DNA of 64,000 nt from positions 45,431-109,430 of the forward strand of contig JANREX010000030.1 in the NCBI GenBank assembly GCA_030758115.1, read 5' to 3'. Of this stretch, positions 54,670 through 64,000 are shown piece after piece. The stretch is from Paracoccaceae bacterium (GTDB taxonomy: Bacteria; Pseudomonadota; Alphaproteobacteria; Rhodobacterales; Rhodobacteraceae). Position 1 is the stretch's first letter. Every line of letters begins with the position of its first letter. The notes under the pieces were generated by a model. It was not told the origin of the DNA. It saw only the letters and a list, made by a program, of their open reading frames with translations, and searched no databases. A program made the translations under genes and the position numbers.

Positions 54670-54963
54670 ATGACGCGCCTGATGATCCTTTTCCCGCCGC
54701 TTTTGCTGATCCTTGCCGCCTGCGACGGCGGCAGCCCGCATTTCATGGGGATCGAACCCACGCGGGTCGAGGTGGAGGGCAGCGTTTTCGCCGTTCGCGT
54801 CAAGGGGCGGCTGGCAGAGGCCGTGCGCATCAACCCGCAATATGCCCCCCGCATGGGGCCGATCGGGGCGCGCGCGGCCCGTGCCATGGAACAGGTCAGC
54901 GGTTGCCCCGTCCGCGAGGTGCGCGGCGATCAGGCCCTGATCCTCGGCATTCTGGATTGCTGA
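54670..54963 (+). CDS. Small predicted lipoprotein
   Basis: This 97-residue protein begins with a short signal peptide and a lipobox (LILAAC), so cysteine 18 would be lipidated. The remaining 80 residues are small and mixed, with two more cysteines near the end (SGCPVREV and ILDC). No family is recognised. It stands alone between lrgA and a GNAT gene on opposite strands. The long open frame upstream of the chosen ATG lies over lrgA and is not supported. Confidence 0.6.
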   Translation: MTRLMILFPPLLLILAACDGGSPHFMGIEPTRVEVEGSVFAVRVKGRLAEAVRINPQYAPRMGPIGARAARAMEQVSGCPVREVRGDQALILGILDC

Positions 54964-54979
54964 TGCGCCAGGCCTGCGC

Positions 54980-55465
54980 TCAGACCAGCCGACGGAACCC
55001 CAGCGTTGTCGGCCGGTCATAGCCGGGATGCGCGCTGCTGCCTGTCATCTCGAAACCCAGCGCGGCAAAGGTGACATGGTTTTCCAGCAATTCGATCCGC
55101 GTCTGCAAGCTGACCGAGGGCAGGCCAAGCGCGCGCGCCCGCTCCAGCGCCGTGTCGATCATGCGCCGCGCCAACCCCTGACCGCGCGCGGCATGGGCCA
55201 CGGCCAGCTTGCCCAGGTAAAGTGTCTCGGCCTTTGGCGTCAGGATCATGCAGGCCAGCGGCTCGGTCGTGCCGTCGATCACCCACAGCTCCGCCCTTGC
55301 GGCCTCCTGCGCCAGTTCGGCGGGCCCCATCCGGGACAGCGATGACGGCGGATCGATCCGCCCTTCCATATGGGCAAAGGCCTGCGTCAGCAGCGACAGG
55401 ACGGGCCGCATGTCCTCATCGGGCGCCATCCTGCGCGGTGTGGCTGGTGATACCGTTTCATCCAA
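54980..55465 (-). CDS. GNAT acetyltransferase
   Basis: This GNAT protein of about 161 residues has the acetyl-CoA-binding region LAVAHAARGQGLARRMIDTAL and the C-terminal VTFAALGFEMTG. A TTG start at 55465 is proposed because the fold begins at TPRRMAPDEDMRP. An ATG at 55429 would cut into the first strand. It overlaps the next GNAT gene by 8 bases. The substrate is unknown. Confidence 0.75.
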   Translation of the reverse strand: MDETVSPATPRRMAPDEDMRPVLSLLTQAFAHMEGRIDPPSSLSRMGPAELAQEAARAELWVIDGTTEPLACMILTPKAETLYLGKLAVAHAARGQGLARRMIDTALERARALGLPSVSLQTRIELLENHVTFAALGFEMTGSSAHPGYDRPTTLGFRRLV

Positions 55466-55919
55466 GCGATTTCTCCATGAAGACGCTGGTGCCATTGACC
55501 TCATAATCGCCGAAGGCCCCGCAACGGGCAAAGCCCTGCGCCGCATAAAGCGCGATCGCCGCCTCCAGCAGGTTGCCGGTCTCCAACCGCAGCATCGGCA
55601 GCCCCCTGGCCCGCGCGACCCCCTCGATATGCGCCAGCAGCGCCCGCGCCACCCCGCGCCCGCGCGCCTCGGGGGCGACGAACATCGACTTCACCTCGCC
55701 GTAATCGCCCTTGTCCGCCAGGGCGATCGTGCCCAGGATCTGCCCGCCATCCTCGGCCACGCAGAACGTGATCTCGGGCACCCGCAGCGCATCGACAGAC
55801 AGATAGTGATTGTCCTCGGGCGGAAAGAGGCTTTCCATCAGGGCATGGCTGGCCTCCAACAGGGCCAGCGCGCCCGGTTCGCGCGGATCGCCGGGCCGGA
55901 TCTGCAAGGGCATCGTCAT
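55458..55919 (-). CDS. GNAT acetyltransferase
   Basis: This 153-residue GNAT protein has EVKSMFVAPEARGRGVARALLAH near residue 76, the acetyl-CoA loop, and LYAAQGFARCGAFGDY near the C-terminus. It is placed after hupE by 4 bases and overlaps the following GNAT gene. The acceptor is unknown. Confidence 0.85.
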   Translation of the reverse strand: MTMPLQIRPGDPREPGALALLEASHALMESLFPPEDNHYLSVDALRVPEITFCVAEDGGQILGTIALADKGDYGEVKSMFVAPEARGRGVARALLAHIEGVARARGLPMLRLETGNLLEAAIALYAAQGFARCGAFGDYEVNGTSVFMEKSLG

Positions 55920-55923
55920 CGCC

Positions 55924-56577
55924 TCAGCCCGCCAGACCCGTGATCACCGCCACCAGCGGCCCCTCCATCGCGTCAAGACACAGGAACAGGCCCACGCCCG
56001 CCACCATGGCCCCGGCCAGGCGCGGGCGCAGCGCGCCGATGCCACCAGCCCGTGCCGCCAGAACCCCGGCCCCCAGCGCCAGCGCGTATTGCATCACGCC
56101 CAGACCCAGCAGATAGCCCGCAAAGACAGGCCCCGCCGCGCCCCCCTCGGCCCCGGCGATCCCCGTGGCGAAGGCCGCGCCATGAAACAGGCCAAACCCG
56201 GCAATCACCGGCAGGATCAGCCCCGGCACCAGCACCCGCCCCGACAGGATCAGCCCGCCCAGCACCAGCAGCGACAGCGCGATCATCCCCTCGACCAGCG
56301 GCAGCGCCAGCCCCGACAAGGCCAGCGCGCAGCCCGCCAGCATCGCGCCCACATAGGCCAGCGGACCCAACAACTGCCGCCCCGCCAGCATGGCGGCCAC
56401 CCCGGCGGCCAGCACGAAGAACAGATGGTCGAACCCCAGCACCGGATGGGCGAGGCCGGACAGCAGCCCCTGCACCCCCGTCTCCATCGGCAGACCGGCC
56501 AGCGGGTGATGCGCCAGGGCCGGTCCGGCCCCCAGCAGCAGGACGGGGAAAAGCAGTCGGGCAGGCATGCGCATCAT
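55924..56577 (-). CDS. HupE/UreJ-family membrane protein
   Basis: This 217-residue polytopic protein has a signal peptide ending PALAHH, the family motif HPVLGFDHLFFVLAAG near residue 45 and later GLFHGAAFATG near 148. HupE/UreJ proteins are thought to take up nickel or cobalt. No hydrogenase or urease gene is in the window; cobalamin genes nearby make cobalt conceivable. The start may be the second of two adjacent ATGs. Confidence 0.86.
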   Translation of the reverse strand: MMRMPARLLFPVLLLGAGPALAHHPLAGLPMETGVQGLLSGLAHPVLGFDHLFFVLAAGVAAMLAGRQLLGPLAYVGAMLAGCALALSGLALPLVEGMIALSLLVLGGLILSGRVLVPGLILPVIAGFGLFHGAAFATGIAGAEGGAAGPVFAGYLLGLGVMQYALALGAGVLAARAGGIGALRPRLAGAMVAGVGLFLCLDAMEGPLVAVITGLAG

Positions 56578-56733
56578 CAGGGCCTTTCTGGATGTGGTTC
56601 GTCGCAGCGTGACGCAGCGCGCCAGCCCCTGTCAACGCTGTCCTTTCACGCCAGGTTCGCCCGAAAGATCCGGCCGATGACTCAATATATTGGGGATAAC
56701 TCGGCGGAAATCCCCATATCCGGTGCAAATTCG

Positions 56734-56762
56734 TTGACTCAAGCCCCCCAAGCCCCTCAAAT
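56734..56762 (+). promoter_or_regulatory. Probable smc promoter
   Basis: TTGACT and TCAAAT are spaced by 17 bases, about 30 bases before the smc start. This fits a sigma-70 promoter with a weak -10. Confidence 0.45.
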
Positions 56763-56788
56763 TTCCGGCAAGACCGGAATCGAAAGGC

Positions 56789-59700
56789 GTGCCGTTGCGT
56801 TTCACCAAGCTCAGACTGACCGGCTTCAAAAGCTTCGTCGATCCGACCGATCTGCTGATCCGGGACGGGTTGACGGGCGTGGTCGGTCCGAATGGCTGCG
56901 GCAAGTCCAACCTGCTCGAGGCGCTGCGCTGGGTGATGGGCGAAACGCGCGCCTCGGCCATGCGTGGCGGCGGGATGGAGGATGTGATCTTCGCCGGTGC
57001 CGCCACCCGGCCCGCGCGCAACTTCGCAGAAGTGTCGCTGGTGCTGGACAATGCCGAACGGCTGGCCCCCGCCGGGTTCAACGACAATGACCAGTTGGAA
57101 ATCACCCGCCGCATCACCCGCGATGCTGGCAGCGCCTACAAGGTCAACACCAAGGATGTGCGCGCGCGCGACGTGCAGATGCTCTTTGCCGATGCCTCGA
57201 CCGGCGCGCATTCACCCGCGCTTGTCCGGCAGGGCCAGATCAGCGAGCTGATCAACGCCAAACCCAAGAACCGCCGCCGCATCCTCGAAGAGGCCGCCGG
57301 GATCTCGGGCCTCTACCAGCGCCGCCATGAGGCCGAACTCAAGCTGAACGCGGCCGAGGCGAACCTGCTGCGCGTCGATGACGTGCTGGAACAGCTGGCC
57401 GCGCAGCTTGCGCAGCTGGAACGCCAGGCCCGGCAGGCGCAACGCTACCGCGCCATCGGCGATGAGCTGCGCCGCGCCGAGGGCCTCTTGCTCTATCGCC
57501 GCTGGAAAGAGGCCGATGGCGCCCGCGCCACCGCCGAGGAAGACCTGCGCGCCCGTGTCACCCATGCCGCTCAGGCCGAAACCGCCGCCCGCGCCGCTGG
57601 CAAGGCGCGCGTGGCGCGTGACGATGCCTTGCCCCCCCTGCGCGAGGAAGAAGCGATTGCCGCCGCCGTCCTGCAACGGCTGCAGGTGCAGCGCGACACG
57701 CTCACCGATCAGGAAACCCGCGCCCGCCAGACGATCGAGACGCTGAAGGCCCGGATCGACCAGCTGACCCGCGACATCGAACGCGAGGCCGGGCTGAACC
57801 GTGACGCGGGCGAAACCATCGCGCGGCTGGAATGGGAAGCGCGCGAACTGGCCAAGGCGGGTGAAGGCCATGCCGACAAGCTGGAAGCCGCCGCCGCCGC
57901 CGCCCGCGAAGCCGCCGAGGTGCTGCAGCAGCGCGAGGCGGATCTGAGCCAGCTGACCGAGGATGTGGCCCGTCTTGCCGCGCGCCACCAGTCTGCCCAT
58001 CGCCTGCTGGAGGACAGCCTCAAGACCCGCGCCCGCAGCGAGGCCGAGGCAACACGCGCCCGCGAGGCCGTGGAGGCGTCCAAGGGCGCGCTCGACAAGG
58101 CCATCGCCGCCTATGAAGAGGCGCAGACCCAGGAGGCCGCCGCCGTGGATCTGGCCCGGCGCGCCGATGAAACCCTGCTTGCGGCCGAAGCCGCCCGCGC
58201 CCAGACCCAGGAACGCGAAGCCGATGTGCGCGCCGAACGCTCCGCCGCCGAAGGCGAGCTGAACGCCCTGCGGGCCGAGGTCACGGCCCTCGCCCGACTG
58301 GTGCAGCGCGACACCGCCGAAGGCGGGCAGATCATGGACCGGCTGCAGGTCGAACAGGGGTTCGAAAAGGCGCTTGGTGCGGCCCTTGCCGACGATCTGC
58401 GCGCCCCCGAGGTCGAGGCCGATGGCCCCTCAGGCTGGACGCCGCTGCCCGCCTATGCCGATCCCCAGCCCCTGCCCAAGGGGGTTACGGCGCTGACCAA
58501 CCACGTGTCGGTCCCCGATGTGCTGGTGCGCCGCATGGGCCAGATCGGCCTTGTCGATCCCGACGATGGCCCGCGCTTTCAGCCGCTGCTGAAACCCGGC
58601 CAGCGCCTTGTCAGCCTCGAGGGGGATCTGTGGCGCTGGGACGGTTTCCGCGCCTGGGCCGAAGATGCGCCCTCGGCCGCGGCCCTGCGCCTGCAGCAGC
58701 TCAACCGCCTTGAAGAGCTCAAGCAGCAGATGGAGCGTGCGACCTCACGCGCCGATGCCGCCCGCGCCGCCCATGAAAGCCTGGCCAAGCGCCTTGCCGA
58801 TCTGACTGCCGCCGACCAGGCCGCGCGCGGCGCCCGCCGCGCCGCCGACGCCAAGGTGAACGAGGCGAACCGCGCCCTCAGCCGCGCCGAGGCGGATCGC
58901 AACCTTGCCGCCTCGCGGCTGGAATCGCTGGGCCTTGCCGTGACCCGCCACGAGGAAGAGGCGATGACCGCCCGTGCCCAGGTGCTCGAGGCCGAACGCG
59001 CCGTCGCCGGGCTCGAGGATCTGGACAGCGCCCGCGCCGGCATGGAAGACCTGCGCATGACGGTCGAGGCCGCGCGCATCACCATGATGACGCGCCGCTC
59101 CACCCATGACGAGATCCGCCGCGAGGGCGAGGCCCGCACCCGCCGTTCCCAGGAAGTCACCAAGGAGCTTTCGGGCTGGCGGCACCGTCTGCAAACCGCC
59201 GAAACCCGCAGCGCCGAACTGGTGCAGCGCAAGCAGGACTCGGCTGCCGAACTCAAGGAGGCCAGTGCCGCCCCCGAGGAAATCGCCGCCAAGCGCGAGG
59301 AATTGACCAGCGCCATCGACACCGCCGAGGCCCGTCGCCGCCGCGCCGCCGATACCCTGGCCGAGGCCGAAACCGCCCTGCGCGCCGCCGAGCAGGCCGA
59401 ACGCGACGCCGAACGCGCCGCCTCCGAGGCGCGCGAAGCCCGTGCCCGCGCCGAAGCCCGCGCCGACGCCGCGCGCGAAACCGTGGCCTATGCCGCCGAG
59501 CGCATCAGCGAGGATCAGGACACCACGCCCGCCGGTCTGCTGGAAAGCCTTGGCGCCGATCCCGATGCCATGCCCGCCTCGGACGCGATCGAGGCCGATG
59601 TGAACCGCCTCAAGCGGCAGCGCGACGCGCTGGGCGCCGTCAACCTGCGCGCCGAGGAAGACGCGGCCGAAGTGCAGACCGAACATGACAACCTGGCCGG

Positions 59701-60250
59701 CGAAAAGGCCGACCTGGAAGAGGCGATCAAGACCCTGCGCACCGGCATCGCCAGCCTCAACCGCGAGGGGCGCGAACGTCTGCTGACCGCCTTCGAACAG
59801 GTCAACAGCAACTTCGCCCTGCTCTTCAAGCATCTCTTCGGCGGCGGCGAGGCCGATCTGGTGCTGGTCGAATCCGATGATCCGCTGGAAGCCGGGCTCG
59901 AGATCATGTGCCAGCCGCCCGGCAAGAAACTCGCGACCCTCAGCCTGCTGTCAGGGGGCGAACAGACCCTCACCGCGCTGGCCCTGATCTTCGCGGTCTT
60001 TCTCGCCAACCCCGCGCCGATCTGCGTGCTCGACGAGGTGGACGCCCCGCTCGATGACGCGAACGTCACCCGTTTCTGCGACCTGCTGGACGAGATGTGC
60101 CGCCGCACCGATACCCGCTTCCTGATCATCACCCACCACGCGGTCACGATGGCGCGGATGGATCGCCTGTTCGGCGTCACCATGCAGGAACAGGGCGTCA
60201 GCCAGCTGGTTTCGGTCGATCTGAAAAAGGCCGAAGCCCTCGTGGCCTGA
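56789..60250 (+). CDS. smc: Chromosome segregation ATPase SMC
   Basis: This 1153-residue SMC protein has an N-terminal Walker A (VVGPNGCGKSN, residues 32-41), long coiled coils, a hinge around residues 520-640, the ABC signature LLSGGEQTLTALAL near residue 1055 and Walker B ICVLDEVDAPLDD near 1078. It organises and segregates the chromosome with ScpAB. The coiled coil is very rich in Ala, Glu and Arg. The given start is GTG; a TTG two codons on (reading MRFTKLRL) fits the ribosome binding site and family start about as well. Confidence 0.96.
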   Translation: MPLRFTKLRLTGFKSFVDPTDLLIRDGLTGVVGPNGCGKSNLLEALRWVMGETRASAMRGGGMEDVIFAGAATRPARNFAEVSLVLDNAERLAPAGFNDNDQLEITRRITRDAGSAYKVNTKDVRARDVQMLFADASTGAHSPALVRQGQISELINAKPKNRRRILEEAAGISGLYQRRHEAELKLNAAEANLLRVDDVLEQLAAQLAQLERQARQAQRYRAIGDELRRAEGLLLYRRWKEADGARATAEEDLRARVTHAAQAETAARAAGKARVARDDALPPLREEEAIAAAVLQRLQVQRDTLTDQETRARQTIETLKARIDQLTRDIEREAGLNRDAGETIARLEWEARELAKAGEGHADKLEAAAAAAREAAEVLQQREADLSQLTEDVARLAARHQSAHRLLEDSLKTRARSEAEATRAREAVEASKGALDKAIAAYEEAQTQEAAAVDLARRADETLLAAEAARAQTQEREADVRAERSAAEGELNALRAEVTALARLVQRDTAEGGQIMDRLQVEQGFEKALGAALADDLRAPEVEADGPSGWTPLPAYADPQPLPKGVTALTNHVSVPDVLVRRMGQIGLVDPDDGPRFQPLLKPGQRLVSLEGDLWRWDGFRAWAEDAPSAAALRLQQLNRLEELKQQMERATSRADAARAAHESLAKRLADLTAADQAARGARRAADAKVNEANRALSRAEADRNLAASRLESLGLAVTRHEEEAMTARAQVLEAERAVAGLEDLDSARAGMEDLRMTVEAARITMMTRRSTHDEIRREGEARTRRSQEVTKELSGWRHRLQTAETRSAELVQRKQDSAAELKEASAAPEEIAAKREELTSAIDTAEARRRRAADTLAEAETALRAAEQAERDAERAASEAREARARAEARADAARETVAYAAERISEDQDTTPAGLLESLGADPDAMPASDAIEADVNRLKRQRDALGAVNLRAEEDAAEVQTEHDNLAGEKADLEEAIKTLRTGIASLNREGRERLLTAFEQVNSNFALLFKHLFGGGEADLVLVESDDPLEAGLEIMCQPPGKKLATLSLLSGGEQTLTALALIFAVFLANPAPICVLDEVDAPLDDANVTRFCDLLDEMCRRTDTRFLIITHHAVTMARMDRLFGVTMQEQGVSQLVSVDLKKAEALVA

Positions 60251-60272
60251 TCGGCCCCGACAAAGCCCGCGC

Positions 60273-60300
60273 GCCTTCATCGTTCCCCAAATACTCGAAA
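60273..60300 (+). repeat. Interspersed short repeat, family B, copy 3
   Basis: It contains CCTTCATCGTTCC, two bases, then CAAATACTCGAAA. It lies between the convergent ends of smc and the lytic transglycosylase gene. Confidence 0.65.
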
Positions 60301-60319
60301 AACGCTTGCCTCTTGCGCG

Positions 60320-61498
60320 TCACAACCGCGACAGCAGCGCCGCCGTGGGCCAGGCATCGGCGGGCAGGCCAAGGCGTGCCTGTTCCGCCCGTACCGCCGC
60401 GCGTGTGCCCGCGCCCAGGATGCCGTCCACCGCGCCCACGTCATGGCCGCGCGCGGCAAGCTTTTGCTGCAACCGCTTCATGCCCTCCTGGTCCAGCCCG
60501 GTATCCGGCCTGCCCGGATCGAAGACCGGCGCGCCCGACAGGCGGGTCGCGAAATAGGCCGCCGTCAGCACATAGGTAAAGCTCTGGTTCCACTCGAACA
60601 ATCGGCTGAAATTCGGATAGGCGATGAAGGCCGGCCCCTTGTGGCCCTGGGGCAGGATCAGGCTGCCGCTCAGCCCCTTGCCCTGCCAGTCGCCCGACCG
60701 GGGCCGCACGCCCATCGCCGCCCATTGCTCCAGCGGCAGGGCGGTGACGATACCGCTCTGGCGCCAGTCCATCTCGGCGGGGACGGTGACCTCCTGCAGC
60801 CAGGGCTCGCCTTTGCGCCAGCCGAAATGCGCCAGCAACTTCGCCCCCGACAGCAGCGCATCGGGCGCGGATGTCTTCAGCAGCACATGCCCGTCGCCGT
60901 CACCATCCACGCCATTGGCGATGATGTCGCCGGGCAGCATCTGCACCATGCCGATCTCGCCCGCCCAGGCGCCGGTGGTGGTGGCGGGGTCCAGATCGCC
61001 CGCCGCGAACAGGGTCAGCGCATGAAAGACCTGCGGGCGGAACAGATCGGGACGGCGGCAATCATGGGCCAGGGTCACCAGTGCGTTGACCGTGTTGAAG
61101 TCACCCTGAAAGGCGCCGTAATCGGTCTCGAAGGCCCAGAAGGCCAGAAGGAGCCCGCGCGGCACGCCGTATTCCGCCTCGGCCCGGTCAAAGACCGCAT
61201 CCCATTCCCGCGCTTTCGCAAGCCCGGTATCCAGCCGCGACTGGCTGATCAGGCGGCGCGAAAAGGTGGTGAAATCCAGCGTGAACACACCCTGCCGCCG
61301 ATCCGCCGCCAGCACCTTGGGGTCCGGCTGCACGCCGGCGAAGAAACGCGCCACGGTGTCGGCGTCATGACCCTTCGCCTGCGCCTCGGCCTTCAGGCCT
61401 GTCACGAAATCGGAAAAGCTGCCGCCGCATCGGGCAAGGCCTTGCGCGGCGGAAAGCGACAGAAGAAATGCTGCAAGGGGCAGGGCGGTCTTGAACAT
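60320..61498 (-). CDS. Lytic murein transglycosylase, MltB type, with peptidoglycan-binding domain
   Basis: This 392-residue periplasmic enzyme has a signal peptide (cleavage near SAAQGLA), the SLT_2/MltB catalytic domain with E124 in LLAFWAFETDYG and the block GEIGMVQMLPGDI. A C-terminal peptidoglycan-binding module (LQQKLAARGHDVGAVDGILGAGTRAAVR) follows. It cleaves glycan strands to 1,6-anhydromuramic ends for wall remodelling. The mature N-terminus has one cysteine (CGGS) but no proper lipobox, so it is probably soluble. Confidence 0.9.
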   Translation of the reverse strand: MFKTALPLAAFLLSLSAAQGLARCGGSFSDFVTGLKAEAQAKGHDADTVARFFAGVQPDPKVLAADRRQGVFTLDFTTFSRRLISQSRLDTGLAKAREWDAVFDRAEAEYGVPRGLLLAFWAFETDYGAFQGDFNTVNALVTLAHDCRRPDLFRPQVFHALTLFAAGDLDPATTTGAWAGEIGMVQMLPGDIIANGVDGDGDGHVLLKTSAPDALLSGAKLLAHFGWRKGEPWLQEVTVPAEMDWRQSGIVTALPLEQWAAMGVRPRSGDWQGKGLSGSLILPQGHKGPAFIAYPNFSRLFEWNQSFTYVLTAAYFATRLSGAPVFDPGRPDTGLDQEGMKRLQQKLAARGHDVGAVDGILGAGTRAAVRAEQARLGLPADAWPTAALLSRL

Positions 61499-61560
61499 CG
61501 GATACCTGTAAAATCATGCCAATTCCGCCAGAGCCTAGCAGCCCTGTCGCCGCCTTGCGA

Positions 61561-62457
61561 TCACAACAGCGCCAGCACTGCGGCAAGGCAGAAAACCGCC
61601 GCCCAGACCCTCCAGAGAACCCGCACCGCCGCGTCGATATCCTGCGCCTGCAGGGGCTTGCGCCCTGCGGCGTTGACGAAGGGAAAATCCTGCATCCGCC
61701 CGTCATAGGCGCGCGGCCCTGACAGCGCGATCCCCAGCGCACGCGCCATCGCCGCCTCGGGCCAGCCCGCGTTGGGCGAGCGATGCAGGCGCGCATCCGC
61801 CACGATCCCGCGCCAATCGCGCCAGCCCCCTTGCGTCAGCGCGATCAGCAGGGCCGTGCCTCTTGCAGGCAACAGGTTCAGCAGGTCGTCGAACCTTGCC
61901 GCGGCCCAGCCAAAGGCCTCGTGCCGGGGCGTGCGATAGCCGATCATGCTGTCGGCGGTATTGGTGATCTTGTAAAGGATCAGGCCCGGCAGACCCGCCA
62001 CCGCGAACCAGAACAAGGGCGCCACCACCCCGTCCGACATGTTCTCGGCCGCCGACTCGATCGCGGCGCGCGCCACGGCGCTGTCGTCCATCGCGCCGGT
62101 ATCGCGGCTTACGATCATTGCGACCGCCCCGCGCCCCGCGGCCAGTCCGCGCCGCAACCCGTCCGCCACGGCCTGCACATGGTCCACAAGGCTGCGTTGC
62201 GCAATCAGGATCGCGGCCACGATCACCTCGACCACGGGGCCGAAAGACGCCAGCGCCGCCCCCAGCCCCAGCGCGCCCAGCCCCAGTGCGGCCATGACGC
62301 ATGCGCCTTTCAGCCGCCGCGCCCCGCCCTGGTTGAAGCGCGCATCGGCCCAGCCGATCAGCCGCCCCATCAGCACCGCCGGGTGCGGCAGGCGCGACCA
62401 CAGCCAGCGCGGCTCGCCCAGCCAGGCATCCAGCAGCATCGCCAGGATCAGCGTCAC
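61561..62457 (-). CDS. cbiB: Adenosylcobinamide-phosphate synthase
   Basis: This 298-residue integral membrane protein of the CbiB/CobD family has [23 protein letters not shown] near the N-terminus, [19 protein letters not shown] near residue 135 and [14 protein letters not shown] near 230. It attaches the aminopropanol phosphate arm to adenosylcobyric acid. A GTG start at VTLILAMLL is chosen because it overlaps the previous stop codon (GTGA). It is the second gene of a two-gene cobalamin unit with cobC. Confidence 0.92.
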   Translation of the reverse strand: MTLILAMLLDAWLGEPRWLWSRLPHPAVLMGRLIGWADARFNQGGARRLKGACVMAALGLGALGLGAALASFGPVVEVIVAAILIAQRSLVDHVQAVADGLRRGLAAGRGAVAMIVSRDTGAMDDSAVARAAIESAAENMSDGVVAPLFWFAVAGLPGLILYKITNTADSMIGYRTPRHEAFGWAAARFDDLLNLLPARGTALLIALTQGGWRDWRGIVADARLHRSPNAGWPEAAMARALGIALSGPRAYDGRMQDFPFVNAAGRKPLQAQDIDAAVRVLWRVWAAVFCLAAVLALL

Positions 62458-63458
62458 AGCGCGGCCTCGATCCGGGCCCATTGGTCGGGTGCGGGCAGGC
62501 CCAGCCGGATCAGGGTCGGCGACCAGGGGAAGATCCTGCTCCAGACCCGACCCTCTGCCAGCCGGGCCTGCCAGGCCTCGGCATCATCCACCGCATAAAG
62601 GCGAAACAGGTCGCATCCCCCGGTCACGGCCGCCCCGGCGCCCGTCATCAGCGCGTCCAGCCTCCGGGCATCCGCCGCCAGTCGCGCCCGCGTGGCGTCT
62701 GCCCAGTCCCGATCCGCCAGTGCCGCAGCACCGATGGCCAGCGCCGGGCCAGACACAGGCCATGGTCCCATCCCCTCGGCCAGCCGCGCCAGCATCGCCG
62801 GATCGCCGATGGCAAAGCCAAGACGCAACCCCGCCAGCCCCCAGAACTTGCCGAAACTCTTCAGGACGATCCCGCCCTCGCGCGGCAGATGCCCCAGCAG
62901 GGACCGTTCCGGCGCCACATCGCAGAAGCTTTCATCGACCACGATCAGCGGCACCCCCTCCAGATCGGCGTGGCCATGCCATCTGCCGTCCGGATTGTTC
63001 GGATGCACGATCACCCGCGCCTGATGCGCCGCGTCGGCCTGGGCGCAGACCTGCCAGCCGTGGCCCGCAAAGGCGGCGGCATGTTCGTTATAGGTGGGCT
63101 GCGGGATATGCACCCGTCCGGGTGGCAACAGCCCCGGTATCCGCGCGATCAGCGCCGATGCGCCGGGGGCTGCCAGCAGCCCCAGGTGATCCGGCACCTG
63201 CCACAATGCGCGCGCGGCATCCTCCAGCGCCTGGGCCGCGGCGCGGTCCGGCAGCGCGGTCCATGCGGCGGCGGATATCGCCGCCTGCGCCACGGGCCAG
63301 GGACAGGGGTTGATGCCCGTGGACAGGTCGATCCAGTCGGCACGCGCCCCGCCGAAACAGGCCACCGCCCCGTCAAGGCCGCCGCCGTGATCGCGCCGGG
63401 CGCCGGACGGCCGGGGGAGGGCAGCAACAAAGGCGGAATCGTTGGTTTCTTCGGTCAT
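62454..63458 (-). CDS. cobC: Threonine-phosphate decarboxylase-like aminotransferase
   Basis: This 334-residue fold-type-I PLP enzyme has [13 protein letters not shown] near residue 52, VHPNNPDGR near 151 and the PLP lysine in [19 protein letters not shown] near 205. CobC/CobD-like enzymes make the aminopropanol phosphate linker of B12. The ATG at MTEETND with AGGAG upstream is preferred over earlier ones. Its stop codon overlaps the cbiB start. Confidence 0.9.
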   Translation of the reverse strand: MTEETNDSAFVAALPRPSGARRDHGGGLDGAVACFGGARADWIDLSTGINPCPWPVAQAAISAAAWTALPDRAAAQALEDAARALWQVPDHLGLLAAPGASALIARIPGLLPPGRVHIPQPTYNEHAAAFAGHGWQVCAQADAAHQARVIVHPNNPDGRWHGHADLEGVPLIVVDESFCDVAPERSLLGHLPREGGIVLKSFGKFWGLAGLRLGFAIGDPAMLARLAEGMGPWPVSGPALAIGAAALADRDWADATRARLAADARRLDALMTGAGAAVTGGCDLFRLYAVDDAEAWQARLAEGRVWSRIFPWSPTLIRLGLPAPDQWARIEAAL

Positions 63459-63674
63459 CGGCTGCTCCTGCATGGGGCCCATCAAGCGGATTCGCGCTCA
63501 AAGCGCAAGCAGGACAGCAAGCAGCCGCCGATGTGCCGAAGAAGTTAACAAATCCTTCGCAGTCATTAACACTTTGTTAGGTTTTGAGCGTCATCACAGT
63601 CGGCACAAGCCGGGAAGATCAGACAACCCGGCACCCCAGGGTGCGGCGGATCCTGGTGACCAGATGAGGAAAAG

Positions 63675-64000
63675 ATGATCGTCTTGATAGTCGAGCCTGA
63701 CCCGGATCTCGGGCGGCTCTGGAAGCGTCATATGGAACGACAGGGCGCCGAGGTGCATGTGGTTCAGGGTCAGGCCGCAGCCTTCGAACTGCTGCGCGCG
63801 CTGCCTGTGAACATGATCATCCTGGACCTTGTGCTGCAGGAGGGCAGTGCCCTGGCCATCGCCGATTACTCCAGCTACCGCCGCCCCGAGGCGCGGGTGA
63901 TTTTTGTCACCAACACCACCTTCTTTTCCGACGGGTCGATCTTTCTGCACAGCCCCAATGCCTGCGCCTTTTTGCAAAGCAGCACACCGCCCGAAGACCT
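63675..64000 (+). CDS. Response regulator receiver-domain protein (partial)
   Basis: The N-terminal 108 residues are within the window and the gene runs off the end. The CheY-like fold is visible: MIVLIVEPDPDLGRLWKRHM with acidic residues at the pocket, MIILDLVLQEGSAL with phospho-acceptor aspartate near residue 52, and VIFVTN with the conserved threonine. No DNA-binding domain is seen in the part present. The ribosome binding site is GAGGAAA. The partner kinase is unknown. Confidence 0.82.
   Translation, partial: MIVLIVEPDPDLGRLWKRHMERQGAEVHVVQGQAAAFELLRALPVNMIILDLVLQEGSALAIADYSSYRRPEARVIFVTNTTFFSDGSIFLHSPNACAFLQSSTPPED

Noticed and set aside
63459..63674. Cobalamin riboswitch upstream of cobC or in the cbiB region
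   Set aside because: No B12-box-like GCCACTG element or matching fold was seen.

Overview
The window reads as chromosomal DNA of a Rhodobacterales-type alphaproteobacterium (Roseobacter/Paracoccus-like), judged from the high GC content, a MipZ homologue, an F0 operon of the form atpI-B-E-F'-F separate from F1, and TrmD, SMC and ribosomal proteins of alphaproteobacterial type. Gene density is high and mobile elements, tRNA, rRNA and CRISPR arrays were not seen. The window starts inside livG and ends inside a response-regulator gene.

Bases 1-32,000 form a catabolic region. A branched-chain-type ABC transporter (livGMH) is followed by the homoprotocatechuate meta-cleavage genes hpaFEDGH, transcribed leftwards, with divergent hpaR. 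Next is a leftward seven-gene operon: a tripartite tricarboxylate transporter (tctCBA), an aldehyde dehydrogenase, a class-III PLP phospho-lyase-like enzyme, an APH-fold kinase and a UPF0261/Tm-1-like protein. It faces a rightward iclR-HAD phosphatase-aminotransferase operon. Then come cytochrome P450, a glutamine-synthetase-like ligase and a [2Fe-2S] ferredoxin, with a divergent class-I glutamine amidotransferase. The missing hpa aldolase (hpaI) sits further on, behind an aromatic-amino-acid decarboxylase. The homogentisate branch follows (hmgA, fumarylacetoacetase, an MBL-fold hydrolase, a small membrane protein, a flavin monooxygenase and a DUF2783 protein), with a divergent MarR regulator.

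Bases 32,000-40,430 hold mipZ, the dTDP-rhamnose genes rfbCBDA, another sugar epimerase, a sulfotransferase and an RgpF-like rhamnan protein. Together these look like a surface polysaccharide locus. Bases 40,500-47,100 are a translation/SRP operon (ffh, two GNATs, chorismate mutase, rpsP, bluB, rimM, trmD, rplS, rpmE). Next come LysR/EamA, an ArsR regulator and the F0 ATP synthase operon. After that are a GntR-lrgBA group, small acetyltransferases, hupE, smc, a lytic transglycosylase and two cobalamin genes.

Three signals stand out. A TTAAC-N2-type palindrome is shared by hpaF/hpaR, the decarboxylase-hpaI operon and the P450/amidotransferase intergenic region, and may tie these dispersed catabolic genes into one regulon. 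The kinase-phospho-lyase-dehydrogenase-transporter-UPF0261 divergon is a plausible undescribed amino-alcohol or hydroxy-amino-acid pathway. Finally, two related short intergenic repeat families recur at eight places across the window.
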